In this document: positions 26,331-36,176 of the stretch, piece by piece
How the letters are laid out: each line of letters begins with the position of its first letter
Position numbering within the stretch: the first letter of the stretch is position 1
DNA from: Akkermansia muciniphila
GTDB taxonomy: Bacteria > Verrucomicrobiota > Verrucomicrobiia > Verrucomicrobiales > Akkermansiaceae
Assembly: GCA_945883695.1 (NCBI GenBank)
Contig: CAMCYK010000006.1
Span: 1 to 61,325, forward strand
Direction: 5' to 3'
Length of the DNA stretch: 61,325 nucleotides
Translations under genes and position numbers: made by a program
The notes under the pieces: generated by a model
Databases searched by the model: none
What the model was told of the DNA's origin: nothing
The model's input: only the letters and a program-made list of their open reading frames with translations

Positions 26331-29300
26331 ATGAAACTCAAGCCGACTCGTGTTCTCGTCGCCTTGGCCATCCTACTGGCCGCGGCTTATTTAGGAACGT
26401 CCGAATTCCGTTTCGTGGCCGGAGCGCCCGCACCCCCTGGCCACCGTGAAATCAAGACGCCGCCGGCGCGCGTGCCTGCCGCGAGGGCGCTCGCGGCCGC
26501 TCCCGGTGACGCCGGTCCGCTGACCTTCGCCGCGGAGGTCGCGCCACGGGAACCAAGGGCGCCGGACCTCGCGAAGGTGGCCGCGTTCAACGACTGGGCC
26601 GAGCGCTGGCTGGCCGCGGACGCCCCCGGTCGCGCCGCGATGCGGGCGGAGGGGCTGCGGCTCGCGACCGAGCGCCGGCCGGAGATGAAAGCGCTGATCG
26701 TCCGGGATCCGCGGATCGCCCTCGACCACGCCGTGCGCCGGGTGATCCTCCAGGACCTCCCGCGCGAGATCGCCGACCAGTTGGAAAAGCCGGTCTCGGC
26801 GACCGGCGACCTGAATGTTTACCGCGGGAAGCCGCAGGGGCCGGTCGAGCCGGGGACCGAATTGACCCTGCGTTATTTCGAAACGCCCGACGGGCGTAGC
26901 TTCAAGGCGCGCGTTTCGAGCGATCTGGAGACGGTGAACTCGAAGCCAGGCATCCCCTTGCGCGGGGTGGCGATCGACCGCGAGCTGGCCGTGGCCTCGA
27001 ACCCGGTGCGTTCCCTCGAACGCGGCGAACGGATCCCGCGCGGTGCCAAGGTAGAAGCCCTTTGCCCGGTCTCCGAGACCACCACTCCGGAACCCGCGCC
27101 CGAGGAGCCGGTCACCGACGAGAGCCCGACGGTCGAGATCGGCGAGCGCATCATCCGCCTTTGCGACGGCTCGCATGTCCGGGTGCTGGAGGAGGAATAC
27201 GGCCAGGTCCTGATGGCCACCGGCAACCCCGGCGCGGGCTTTTTCCAGGACACCCACCCCGGCACCGCCGCCAAGGCGATCGGGAATTTCCGCTGCCTCT
27301 ACATCCGCATCACCTATCCCGACCAGCTCAAGGCGCCCAACACCGAGGACCGCGCCCATTCGGACATGCGCGACGTCTCGCGCTTCTTCCTCGAGAACAG
27401 CTTCGGCCGGATGACCACGACCTCCACCGTCACGCCGGTCATCACGCTGCCCCATTCGCAGGCCTGGTACATCGCCAAGGACAGCGAGGTCGACGGCCTC
27501 GGCCTGGTCCATAGCCATGCCCGCGCCGAAGCGCGCAAGCTCGGCTACGACTCGGGCCAGTTCACCTGCACCATCGTCCGCGTCAACGGCGGACCGCGGC
27601 TCAGCGGAATCTCGTGGGGCGGCGGCAACAACGTGTGGGTCACCTGGAACGGCATGGACGTGCTCAATCACGAGTGCGGCCATTCGCTCGGCCGCAACCA
27701 CGCGAACTTCTGGGAAACCAGCGACGGCTCGGCGATCGGTGCCGGCAGCAACAAGGAATACGGCAACAGCTTCGACGTGATGGGCGGCGGCGGCGGCTTC
27801 GCGGCCCACTACAATTCCAAAAGCAAGCGCGACCTCGGCTGGCTGGACGACGCCCACGTCCACCGCCCGCCGGCCGCGCCCTCCGCCAGCGGGGTTTACC
27901 GGCTGCACGCCTACGACCAGCCGCAGCTCGAGGCGGGCAAGCGCTACTCGTTGCGCGTGGAAAAGGACCCCCAGCGCCGCTTCTATCTCGAATATCATCC
28001 TTCCTATAACTCGAGCCTCGCCAACTCGGTGCTGATGATCCTCGACGGACTCGGTTCCAACTGCGGCCACCTCGTCGACACCACGCCCGGCAGCCCCGGC
28101 GGCAAAACCGACGGCGGGATCGCGGTCGGGCGGACTTTCAGCGACTTCGAGTCCGACATCCATTTCACCGTGGTTGGCAAGAACACGACCACGCCGCCGT
28201 CGATGGATGTCGCCTACCAGCGCGGCCCCTTTCCCGGCAACCGGCCGCCGGCCCTGTCGCTCGCGGCGACCGCCACCACCATCGCCACCGGCGGCAGCAT
28301 CACCTTCACCGCCACGGCCGCCGATCCCGACAACGACACGCTGGCCTACCACTGGGACTTCAACGACGGCGTCGCCAGCACCAACACGCCGGTCTTCACC
28401 CGCGCTTTCACCAGCACCGACCAGATGACGGTGATGTGCACGGTCTCCGACATGAAAGGCGGCAGCGCCCGCCGCCACGTGGTCGTGAACGTCGGCAACC
28501 ACGGCCGCGGCATCGTCAGCGGCCGCATCACCCGCGACGGCCTGCCGCTCGCCGGGGTGCTGGTCCGCGGCGACAGCGACAAGTACGCCTACACCGACAG
28601 CAACGGCGACTACGCGGTCAGCGACCTGAGCGCCGGCGCGCGCACCCTCACCGCGACGCTCGCGGGCTACACCTTCACCCCGGTCTTCACCAATCCGGTC
28701 ACCGCCGTCGCCAACTCGACCGTCCCCGCCGCCGACTGGACCGCCGCCAGCGTGCCGGAAGTCACGATCACCGCCACCGACGCGGCGGAAGGCGGCGCCG
28801 CGGGAAGCTTCGTCCTGACCCGCGGCGGCGACACCGCCGCCGCCCTCGACGTGACCGTCGCGCCGGTGGGCGGCCTCGCGACCAAGACCACCGACTACAG
28901 CTTCTCGCCCGATTACACCGCCAGCGGATCGCTCTACCGGTTCACCATCCCCGCCGGCCAGGCCTCTCTAACGGTGGCGGTCGCCGCGGTGAACGATGCC
29001 CTGGCCGAAGGCCCGGAAACGGTGAAGCTCCAGCTCTCCGTCGGGAGCTACCAGGTCCGTAGTAGCGGGGTCGCGGTCATGACCATCGCCGACGACGACT
29101 CCACCCTGCCGGTCGTCAGCGCGGCGGCGACCGATTTCTACGCGTCGGAATCCCCCGGCGACAACGGCACCATCCTCATCACGCGCAGCGGTCCCACCGC
29201 CGCCGCGCTGAACGTCGCCGTCGCCTGGAGCGGCACCGCGGCGAACGGCACCGACTTCGCCGCGCTGCCGGCGACCGTGACGATCCCCGCCGGCCAATCG

Positions 29301-32300
29301 TCCACGACCCTCGCGCTGGCACCGGTCAACGACAGCCTCGTCGAAGGCCTCGAGGACGCCACGCTCACCGTTTCTAACAACGCCGCCTACATCCGGGACA
29401 CTTCCGCCCAGGCCGCCACGGTGACGATCACCGACGACGATGTGCCGGTCGTCCGCGTCACCGCGTCCGACGCCAGTGCCGACGAATCCGGCCGCGATCC
29501 CGGCCTGCTGCTGATCACCCGCAGCGGCCCGACCACCGGCCCGCTCACGGTTTACTACGGCGTCACCGGCAGCGCCCTCCACGGCACCGACTACATCGCC
29601 CTGCCGGGCCAGATCGTCATCCCCGCCGGCGCGGCCAGCGTGCCGCTGGTGATCACGCCCTACGACGACGACCTCGGCGAAAGCGATCCGGAAACCGTGG
29701 TCTTCAACCTCACCACCTACAACGGCATCTACCAGCTCGGCACCGCGTTCAGCGCCACGGTGAACATCGCCGACAACGACGACCTGCCGCTGGTCTCGGT
29801 CCGCGCCAACACCACGGCCGGCGAACCGTCCACTACCGGCTCTTTCATCATTCGCGGGATCGGCTCGGCGAGCGGCAACATCACCGTCAATTACACCCTG
29901 GGCGGCAGCGCCACCGCTGGCAGCGACTACACCGCGCCCACCGGCAGCGTCACGCTTTCCGCCGCCTCGGCGAACGAGGTCACCGTCAACATTCCCGTCA
30001 TCAACGACAGCCTCGCCGAGGACACCGAGACCATCGTGATGACCCTCACCCCGGGCGCCGGCTACCGCATCTTCAACGACGGCAGCGCGAGCCTCCGCCT
30101 TGAGGACGAGGACTCCGGCGACCGCGTGATGGTCTCCGCCTGGCACGACAGCGTGGCCGAGGCGACCACCGCGGATACCGGGAAATTCTACTTCTCCCGC
30201 AAGAATACCACCGGCGATCTCACGGTGAGTTATGCCATCGGCGGCACCGCCATCAACGGCAGCGACTACGCCGCGCTCTCCGGCTCCCTGGTCATCCCCG
30301 ACGGCGCCAGCGGCGCGGACCTCGTCATCACGCCGGTCAACGACACGGCCGTCGAAGGCAGCGAAACCGTCACCCTCACCGTCCTCGCCGGCCCCGGCTA
30401 CGGCGCGGACCTGCCGTCGTCGGCCACGCTCCACATCGCCGACAACGAGACGCCGCCGGTTATCGTCGGCTTCCAGACCGCCACCGGCACCACCACCGAG
30501 GCCCCCGGCACCCTCGGCGAATATCGCGAAATCGCGGTGACCCTCAGCGCGGCCTCCGCCGACGAGGTGACCGTCGACTACACCGGCGGCGGCGGCTCGG
30601 CGGCGGGCGACGACATCGACTGGACCTTCGTCGACGCCGCCAACGGCAACACCCCGATCCCCGGCGGCACCCTCGTCTTCCCGCCCGGCACGACCTCGCG
30701 GACCGTCCGCATCCGCGTCCGCAACGACGGCGTCGCCGAGGGCAACGAGACGATCATCCTCGACCTCAACCACGCCCGCTTCGCCCGCATTTCGAGCACC
30801 CTCGAGAAGCACACGCTGACCGTCAGCGACGCCAACGTTCCGGCGCCGCGCGTCCGCTTCGTCGTTGCCGCCAGCACCCGCGGCGAAGGCGACGGCACCG
30901 AGCCGCTCCTGATGGCCGTGCTCGATCGCGCGCTGGCCGCCACCGCTAGCGTCGGCTACAGCGCGACCGGCACCGCGGCCGCCGGCAGCGACTACCTGCT
31001 GGCGGCCGGCCCGCTCACCTTCGCCGCGGGGGAGACGGTCAAGCTCCTTCCGTTCAGCCTGCTCACCGACGGCGTGCCGGAACTTGCCGAAACCGTCGCG
31101 ATCACGCTGGTCGATCCTGTGAACTGCGTGCTCGGCTCGCCGGCGACCCATACCGTGACGATCAGCGACAGCAACCGCCCGGCGGTCACGCTCGCCGGCC
31201 CGGACCGGGTCACGGAAAGCGCCGGGACGGTCGAGTTCACCGTCAGCCGCCCGGCCGCGACCGCCCTGCCGCTCGCGGTATTCTTCAGCCTATCCGGCAG
31301 CGCCAACGCGCCGGGCGACTTCGCCTTGCCTCCCGCCAGCGTCACGATTCCCGCCGGTGCCGCGAGCGCGCCGCTGGTCATCGTCCTCACCGACGATGCC
31401 ATCGAGGAGACCGACGAAACGCTTGTCCTCTCCCTCGCTGCGGATCCCAACTACGATCTCGGACCCGTGGTGCAAGTGGCCACCACCCTGGTCGACGACG
31501 ATGCCCCGCCGGAACTGCGGATCACCTCGCCGGTCCGTCCGGAAGTCGCGATCCCGAACGGCGTGGGTCTGATGCTGGTCGCGGAAGCGGTCCGCCAGAC
31601 GCCCGCCGACAGCATTGCCGTGCCGGTCGAATGGAGCGCGCCCGGCGGTCCCGGGCTGGTCACCTTTGAAAGCAGCGGGGCCAACAGCGCCGCCGCCACT
31701 TTCAGCGCTCCGGGCACCTATCTCCTCCAGGCGAGCGCGACCCACAATGGAACGACCGCGATCAAGCCGCTGGTCGTCCAGGTCGGCCAGACGCTGAGCG
31801 CCCGGACCATCGGCAGCACCACCGCCGCCGGTTCCTGGAGCGAAGCCGACAGCGTGGCGGGCTCGTTCGCCGGGGGCACGATCGCGCTCACCGGGGCCGG
31901 CAGCGGGCTGAGTTCCACCGGCACCAGCGACGGCTTCTACTTCCTCGCCGCCCCGCGTAGCGGCGACTTCGACCTCACGGTCCGCGTCGCCAGCCGCACC
32001 AATCCCGGCGGCAGCAATTCCTGCCGCATCGGCCTGATGGCGCGCGCTTCGACCGCCACCAACGCGCCGTACGCCTACACCCACTACCGGGGCAACGGCG
32101 TCCACTCCTACCAGGCCAGACTCACCGCCGGCGGCGCGCCTTATAACAGCGCCGGCAGCGAGTTGTACGCAATGCCCCGCTATCTCCGCCTCGTCCGCAG
32201 CGGCGACAATTTCACCGGCTACCACAGCGCCGACGGCATCACCTGGACCCAGCGTGGCAGCACCCAGAGCATCCCCGCGATGGGGCCCGCCCCGCTGGTC

Positions 32301-33068
32301 GGGCTGGCCATTACCAGCGCCGTCACCGCCACCGCCTCGACCGCCGTCTTCGATCAAGCGAACTTCCACCTCCCCACCAACATCGGCCCGCAGGTGAATG
32401 CCGGCGCGGCGCTCGCCGGTGGCGGTCCTTGGAATCTCGATGCCACCGTCAGTGACGACGGACGGCCCGCCGCCCTCGCCACCCTCTGGCAACCCGAAGG
32501 CGGGGTGAATTTCACCGCCCCCGCAAGTCCGGACACCGCCGTCGCCTTCGACCGTGGCGGCAGCTACCGGCTGCGGCTGACCGCCGGCGACGGGGCGATC
32601 ACCACCTTCGACGACACCACGGCCGGCGTCACCGTCGGGAGCCCGCTGCTCACCTGGCGCGAGTTGCACTTCGAAACCCCCGACGGGACCGGCGACGCGG
32701 CGAACCTCGCCGACCCGGATGACGACGGCGTCGACAACCTCGTCGAATACGCCTTGCTCAGTTCGCCCACCGACCCGAACCCGTCGCCCTTCACCCTCGC
32801 CGGCCTCCCCGGGTCGATCACCCTCTCGCTCAGCCGCGACCCGCTCCGCAACGATGTGTCGATCTTCATCGAATCGTCGACCCATCTCACTGAAACCTGG
32901 TCGACCGCCGCCAGCAGCCTGGCAGGCGGGGAATTCACCGCGCGATCCCCGGAGATCTCCGTCCAGGAATACGCCGGCAATCCGGTGGCCGTCGAGGTGA
33001 CCGTCGACTCCGCGGGCGGCCCGTCCGCCCGATTCTTCCGGGTCCGGGTGGAGACCGGCGTGCCGTGA
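26331..33068 (+). CDS. giant secreted metalloprotease-like protein with Calx-beta array
   Basis: The 2245-residue protein begins with a hydrophobic leader (VLVALAILLAAAYLG). A zinc-protease motif HECGHSLGRNH lies at residues 447-457 (HExxHxxGxxH), followed by SFDVMGGGGGF as a likely Met-turn and KRDLGWLDD; the arrangement resembles gametolysin-type M11 peptidases. Next come a PKD-like domain (about 638-722), a carboxypeptidase-regulatory-like domain (724-805), eight Calx-beta-like modules (about 805-1725, each near 115 residues), a beta-sandwich with GRxGLMARAS-like text (about 1820-2010), and a C-terminal module with LADPDDDGVDNLVEYALLSS. Many DD/DND calcium-ligand-like turns end the Calx-beta modules. 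Secretion and calcium-dependent rigidity are inferred; substrate unknown. Confidence 0.88.
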   Translation: MKLKPTRVLVALAILLAAAYLGTSEFRFVAGAPAPPGHREIKTPPARVPAARALAAAPGDAGPLTFAAEVAPREPRAPDLAKVAAFNDWAERWLAADAPGRAAMRAEGLRLATERRPEMKALIVRDPRIALDHAVRRVILQDLPREIADQLEKPVSATGDLNVYRGKPQGPVEPGTELTLRYFETPDGRSFKARVSSDLETVNSKPGIPLRGVAIDRELAVASNPVRSLERGERIPRGAKVEALCPVSETTTPEPAPEEPVTDESPTVEIGERIIRLCDGSHVRVLEEEYGQVLMATGNPGAGFFQDTHPGTAAKAIGNFRCLYIRITYPDQLKAPNTEDRAHSDMRDVSRFFLENSFGRMTTTSTVTPVITLPHSQAWYIAKDSEVDGLGLVHSHARAEARKLGYDSGQFTCTIVRVNGGPRLSGISWGGGNNVWVTWNGMDVLNHECGHSLGRNHANFWETSDGSAIGAGSNKEYGNSFDVMGGGGGFAAHYNSKSKRDLGWLDDAHVHRPPAAPSASGVYRLHAYDQPQLEAGKRYSLRVEKDPQRRFYLEYHPSYNSSLANSVLMILDGLGSNCGHLVDTTPGSPGGKTDGGIAVGRTFSDFESDIHFTVVGKNTTTPPSMDVAYQRGPFPGNRPPALSLAATATTIATGGSITFTATAADPDNDTLAYHWDFNDGVASTNTPVFTRAFTSTDQMTVMCTVSDMKGGSARRHVVVNVGNHGRGIVSGRITRDGLPLAGVLVRGDSDKYAYTDSNGDYAVSDLSAGARTLTATLAGYTFTPVFTNPVTAVANSTVPAADWTAASVPEVTITATDAAEGGAAGSFVLTRGGDTAAALDVTVAPVGGLATKTTDYSFSPDYTASGSLYRFTIPAGQASLTVAVAAVNDALAEGPETVKLQLSVGSYQVRSSGVAVMTIADDDSTLPVVSAAATDFYASESPGDNGTILITRSGPTAAALNVAVAWSGTAANGTDFAALPATVTIPAGQSSTTLALAPVNDSLVEGLEDATLTVSNNAAYIRDTSAQAATVTITDDDVPVVRVTASDASADESGRDPGLLLITRSGPTTGPLTVYYGVTGSALHGTDYIALPGQIVIPAGAASVPLVITPYDDDLGESDPETVVFNLTTYNGIYQLGTAFSATVNIADNDDLPLVSVRANTTAGEPSTTGSFIIRGIGSASGNITVNYTLGGSATAGSDYTAPTGSVTLSAASANEVTVNIPVINDSLAEDTETIVMTLTPGAGYRIFNDGSASLRLEDEDSGDRVMVSAWHDSVAEATTADTGKFYFSRKNTTGDLTVSYAIGGTAINGSDYAALSGSLVIPDGASGADLVITPVNDTAVEGSETVTLTVLAGPGYGADLPSSATLHIADNETPPVIVGFQTATGTTTEAPGTLGEYREIAVTLSAASADEVTVDYTGGGGSAAGDDIDWTFVDAANGNTPIPGGTLVFPPGTTSRTVRIRVRNDGVAEGNETIILDLNHARFARISSTLEKHTLTVSDANVPAPRVRFVVAASTRGEGDGTEPLLMAVLDRALAATASVGYSATGTAAAGSDYLLAAGPLTFAAGETVKLLPFSLLTDGVPELAETVAITLVDPVNCVLGSPATHTVTISDSNRPAVTLAGPDRVTESAGTVEFTVSRPAATALPLAVFFSLSGSANAPGDFALPPASVTIPAGAASAPLVIVLTDDAIEETDETLVLSLAADPNYDLGPVVQVATTLVDDDAPPELRITSPVRPEVAIPNGVGLMLVAEAVRQTPADSIAVPVEWSAPGGPGLVTFESSGANSAAATFSAPGTYLLQASATHNGTTAIKPLVVQVGQTLSARTIGSTTAAGSWSEADSVAGSFAGGTIALTGAGSGLSSTGTSDGFYFLAAPRSGDFDLTVRVASRTNPGGSNSCRIGLMARASTATNAPYAYTHYRGNGVHSYQARLTAGGAPYNSAGSELYAMPRYLRLVRSGDNFTGYHSADGITWTQRGSTQSIPAMGPAPLVGLAITSAVTATASTAVFDQANFHLPTNIGPQVNAGAALAGGGPWNLDATVSDDGRPAALATLWQPEGGVNFTAPASPDTAVAFDRGGSYRLRLTAGDGAITTFDDTTAGVTVGSPLLTWRELHFETPDGTGDAANLADPDDDGVDNLVEYALLSSPTDPNPSPFTLAGLPGSITLSLSRDPLRNDVSIFIESSTHLTETWSTAASSLAGGEFTARSPEISVQEYAGNPVAVEVTVDSAGGPSARFFRVRVETGVP

Positions 33069-33174
33069 GCGGAGCAGGGACAGGATTCGTCATGCGCCGG
33101 GACCAAAACATACACGGCGTGACTCAATTCGTCATAGCCGGTATCCCCGACTTCCCTATGCTCGCGGGAAATCC

Positions 33175-34071
33175 ATGAGCGTTACCTTTGGAGCAAGCAC
33201 CTGGCTGTGGACCTCGCCGTTCACCTCGGACCACGGCGAACTGTTGCGCGGCATCGCCCGCCTCGGCTTCGACGCGGTCGAACTGCCGATCGAGGACCCG
33301 GATCTCGTCGATCCCGCGATGATCCGGCCGATCCTCGAGGAAACCGGCCTTACCCCCTATCTTTGCGGTGCCTTCGGACCCGGCCGCGACCTGACGAACG
33401 CCGACGCCTCGGTCCGCGCCAACACCCGCGCCTACCTGTCCCGCCTGATGGACCTCGCCGAAGCCCTCGGTGTCCCTTTCATCGCCGGCCCGATGTATGC
33501 CCAGGTCGGCAAGGCACGCCAACTTTCGCCCGACGAGCGGCGGCGCGAATGGGACCTCGCCGCGGCCGAGCTCCACACCGTCGCCACCGAGGCCGGCAAC
33601 CGCGGCCTCAAGCTGGCGATCGAGGCGATCAACCGCTTCGAAAGCGACCTGGTCAACACCACCGCCGACACGCTCCGGCTGGTCCGCGCCATCGGCCACC
33701 CGGCGGCGAAGGCGATGATCGACACCTTCCACATGACGATCGAGGAGGCCGACCTCGGCGCGGCGATCCGCGAGGCCGGTGACGATCTCATCCACGTCCA
33801 GGTCAGCGAAAACCACCGCGGCGTCACCGGCACCGGCCTCACCCCGTGGCAGGATTTCCACGACGCGCTGAGGGACATCCGCTACTCCGGCGCGGTGGTC
33901 ATCGAATCCTTCACCCCCGACAACCGCGACCTCGCCGCCGCGGTGTGCATCTGGAAACGCTTCACCGCCACCCAGGACGAGTTCGCGGCCCGCGGCCTCG
34001 CCTTCCTGCGCGACCTCTTCGACCAGCCCGCGCGAGCCCCCCGCGCCGCCGTGCTCTCGACCCCCGCCTGA
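33175..34071 (+). CDS. sugar phosphate isomerase/epimerase (TIM barrel)
   Basis: This 298-residue protein has the xylose-isomerase-like TIM barrel of D-psicose/tagatose 3-epimerases and related enzymes. Metal-ligand positions can be seen as LAIEAINRFE (Glu after beta strand 5), MIDTFHMTIEE (Asp/His), HVQVSENHRG (His) and VVIESFTPDN (Glu). It starts 4 bases after a CGGGAAATCC stretch and is followed within 57 bases by a Gfo/Idh/MocA oxidoreductase, a pairing common in sugar and inositol catabolism. The substrate is not deducible. Confidence 0.88.
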   Translation: MSVTFGASTWLWTSPFTSDHGELLRGIARLGFDAVELPIEDPDLVDPAMIRPILEETGLTPYLCGAFGPGRDLTNADASVRANTRAYLSRLMDLAEALGVPFIAGPMYAQVGKARQLSPDERRREWDLAAAELHTVATEAGNRGLKLAIEAINRFESDLVNTTADTLRLVRAIGHPAAKAMIDTFHMTIEEADLGAAIREAGDDLIHVQVSENHRGVTGTGLTPWQDFHDALRDIRYSGAVVIESFTPDNRDLAAAVCIWKRFTATQDEFAARGLAFLRDLFDQPARAPRAAVLSTPA

Positions 34072-34095
34072 CCCCAGGTCCTGCCTTTCATCTAA

Positions 34096-34113
34096 CATCC
34101 ACCATCTTCCATC
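34096..34113. repeat. 18-bp leader repeat, also at 41786 inverted
   Basis: CATCCACCATCTTCCATC, just upstream of the oxidoreductase start, is the exact reverse complement of GATGGAAGATGGTGGATG at 41786-41803 upstream of sucB. Both are low-complexity and sit 14 and 65 bases before their start codons. Confidence 0.65.
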
Positions 34114-34127
34114 CACCTTCTTCTCCC

Positions 34128-35252
34128 ATGAGTGACATCAACATCGCCATCGTCGGCCTCGGCTTCGGAGCCGAGTTCATCCCGATCTACCAGCGCCTCA
34201 AGGGCGTGAACATGTATGCCATCTGCCAGCGGACCCAGTCCAAGCTGGACGAGATCGGCGACAAGTTCGGAATCGCCAAGCGCTACACCTCCTTTGAAGA
34301 CCTGCTGGCCGATCCCGAGGTCCACGCCGTCCACATCAACTCGCCGATCCCCGACCACGGCCGGCAGTCGATCCAGGCGCTGAAGGCCGGCAAGCATGTC
34401 GCCTGCACCGTGCCGATGGCCACCAGCCTCGACGAGTGCAAGCAGATCATCGACCTCTGCAGGGAGACCGGCCTCAAGTACATGATGATGGAAACCGTGG
34501 TCTATGCCCGCGAGTTCCTCTTCATGAAGGAGCTCTACGAGAAGGGCGAGCTCGGCAAGGTCCAGTTCCTCCGCGCCACCCACCAGCAGGACATGGAAGG
34601 CTGGCCCGGCTACTGGCCCGGCCTGCCGCCGATGTACTACGCGACCCACTGCGTCGGCCCCATCCTCGGCCTGATGGGCAGCCAGGCGGAATACGTGTCT
34701 TGCTTCGGCTCCGGCACCATCGCCGAGGACATGCACGCCTGCTACGGCTCGCCCTTCGCCGTCGAGACCTGCCACATCAAGATGAAGGACAGCGATGTCG
34801 CCGCGCAGGTCGTCCGCTCGTTGTTCGATGTCGCCCGCCAGTACCGCGAGTCGATCGAAGTTTACGGCACCAAAAAATCCGTCGAGTGGCCGCTGATCGA
34901 GCACGACCCGCTGGTCATCCACACCCCCAAGAAGCCCGAGCCGGAGATCCCCGAGGAAGTGAAGTGCCCGGACTTCGCGCACTACCTGCCGGCGGAAATC
35001 CAGCTCTTCACCACCGGCGGCGTCTACGGCGGCGAAGGCGGCGAGGAGCACCTCTCGTTCACCCAGGGCGCCGGCCACGGCGGCAGCCACCCGCACCTGG
35101 TCCACCAGTTCGTGAAGATGCTCCAGACCGGCGTCGACGCCTACCCGAACGCCGTCCAAAGCGCGAACATCACCTGCACCGGCATCCTGGCCCACGAATC
35201 CGCGCTGAAGGGCGGCGAGATCGTCCATCTGCCGGAGTGGACGCTGAGCTGA
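34128..35252 (+). CDS. Gfo/Idh/MocA family oxidoreductase
   Basis: The 374-residue protein starts with a Rossmann fold (NIAIVGLGFGAEFIPIYQRL) and has the family's AGKHVACTVPMATSLDE motif corresponding to the EKP loop, here with T-V-P in place of the usual E-K-P. Further landmarks are YMMMETVVYAREF, ATHCVGPILGLMG and HPHLVHQFVKML near the C-terminus. Members oxidise or epimerise sugars and inositols with bound NAD(P). It is paired with the TIM-barrel isomerase just upstream and ends at a strong terminator. The variation of the lysine-containing loop makes a classical dehydrogenase mechanism uncertain. Confidence 0.88.
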   Translation: MSDINIAIVGLGFGAEFIPIYQRLKGVNMYAICQRTQSKLDEIGDKFGIAKRYTSFEDLLADPEVHAVHINSPIPDHGRQSIQALKAGKHVACTVPMATSLDECKQIIDLCRETGLKYMMMETVVYAREFLFMKELYEKGELGKVQFLRATHQQDMEGWPGYWPGLPPMYYATHCVGPILGLMGSQAEYVSCFGSGTIAEDMHACYGSPFAVETCHIKMKDSDVAAQVVRSLFDVARQYRESIEVYGTKKSVEWPLIEHDPLVIHTPKKPEPEIPEEVKCPDFAHYLPAEIQLFTTGGVYGGEGGEEHLSFTQGAGHGGSHPHLVHQFVKMLQTGVDAYPNAVQSANITCTGILAHESALKGGEIVHLPEWTLS

Positions 35253-35270
35253 AGTTCCAGATTCCAAGAA

Positions 35271-35300
35271 AGGCATCCCCAAAGCGGGATGCCTTTTTTT
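35271..35300 (+). terminator. rho-independent terminator after the oxidoreductase gene
   Basis: Stem GGCATCCC / GGGATGCC (8 bp) with a 6-base loop, followed by seven T residues, lies 19 bases after the stop codon. It ends the isomerase-oxidoreductase transcript. Confidence 0.92.
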
Positions 35301-35314
35301 CGGCCGCAGGCCCT

Positions 35315-35742
35315 GGAGTGCGGAGACTCGTCTCCGCTTTCCCCACGAAGCTCGCTGAGTCGACCCGAAGGTAGGGTCGGACTCCCTAGACCCGAAGGTA
35401 GGGTCTGACTCCCTAGGCCGACCGGAACGGTACCCGGCAGCACGCCCTTTCTGAACGAATGAACCCATCCACCCGCTCCGATTCAGAAGCCCTCATCGGT
35501 CTCCTTCAAAGGTAGGGTCGGACACCCTAGGCCGACCGGAATGGTCCCCGGCAGCATGCCCTTTCTGAAGGAGCGATCCCACCCACCCGCTCCGATTCAG
35601 AAGCCTGCATGGCTCTCCATGATCCGCCGCAGAAATCCGACGGAGGATGCTCGTTTCCGCTTTCCGCCCCTGACTTGCCAAGCGTGGGACGATTCGACTC
35701 AGCGAGCTTCGTGGGGAAAGCGGAGACAAGTCTCCGCACTCC
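35315..35742. repeat. composite element: 49-bp inverted ends around 100-bp direct repeats
   Basis: The left arm 35315-35363 and the reverse complement of the right arm 35694-35742 match at all but one or two positions. Each arm carries its own small palindrome CGGAGAC-TCGTCTCCG (left) or CGGAGAC-AAGTCTCCG (right). Inside are two direct copies of a 100-bp unit (35397-35496 and 35511-35610) beginning GGTAGGGTC and ending GATTCAGAAGCC, plus a shorter GAAGGTAGGGTC copy at 35366. No gene was found inside. A related palindrome pair is at 36677-36767. Confidence 0.8.
35397..35610. repeat. two direct copies of a 100-bp unit
   Basis: The copies share GGTAGGGTC..GAC..CCTAGG, CCGACCGGAA.GGT.CCCGGC, AGCA.GCCCTTTCTGAA and ACCCGCTCCGATTCAGAAGC at the same spacing. 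The differences are scattered substitutions, so the duplication is not recent. Confidence 0.8.
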
Positions 35743-35759
35743 ATGGCGGTTCCGCCGCA

Positions 35760-36176
35760 TTACTCGACAGGGCGCTGCTCATACTTCCGCTTCCGCCAGA
35801 TCAGCAGCCCCGCCCACATCGCCAGGTAGGCCGACAACAGATAATAGATCGGAATATACCTGATTCCCCAGGTCGGATCACCGCCGATGTAGCCGTCAAG
35901 ATCGCTCTTCACACGAAGAACCTCATCCATCGGCATCGCCGAGTGACCAACAGAAAAGTCCCTCCATCCATGAGAGCCATCCTTTCTCCAAAACACAATC
36001 ACGTCGCCACCCACCACCCAGATGGTAGCCGGGCGGGCTTCGTTGAAACCCACCATCGAATGGTTTCTCCAAGAGTCCGACCAACCCCAAAGTAGAAACA
36101 CCAACCCCGGCACCCCGAACCAAAACGCCTTTGAACGAAACAAACGGAAGCGGTCCATAGAAACATTTCCATTCAT
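35760..36176 (-). CDS. small two-helix membrane protein, copy A
   Basis: The 138-residue protein has a basic start (NGNVSMDRFRLFRSKA), a first membrane segment (FWFGVPGLVFLLWGW), a 70-residue polar middle, and a second segment (LLSAYLAMWAGLLIW) followed by RKRKYEQRP. It is paralogous to the gene at 36790-37209, clearest at F(R)LFRS(K/R)(A/V)FWFG(V/L)PGLVFLLW and (S/A)(A/G)YL(A/S)(M/A)WAGL. Its ATG overlaps the stop of the toxin remnant (ATGA), so translation may be coupled. Function unknown. Confidence 0.7.
   Translation of the reverse strand: MNGNVSMDRFRLFRSKAFWFGVPGLVFLLWGWSDSWRNHSMVGFNEARPATIWVVGGDVIVFWRKDGSHGWRDFSVGHSAMPMDEVLRVKSDLDGYIGGDPTWGIRYIPIYYLLSAYLAMWAGLLIWRKRKYEQRPVE

Noticed and set aside
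28968..31151. 727-codon minus-strand frame inside the Calx-beta protein
   Set aside because: Antisense of repetitive Calx-beta coding sequence; its regular pattern mirrors the repeats.
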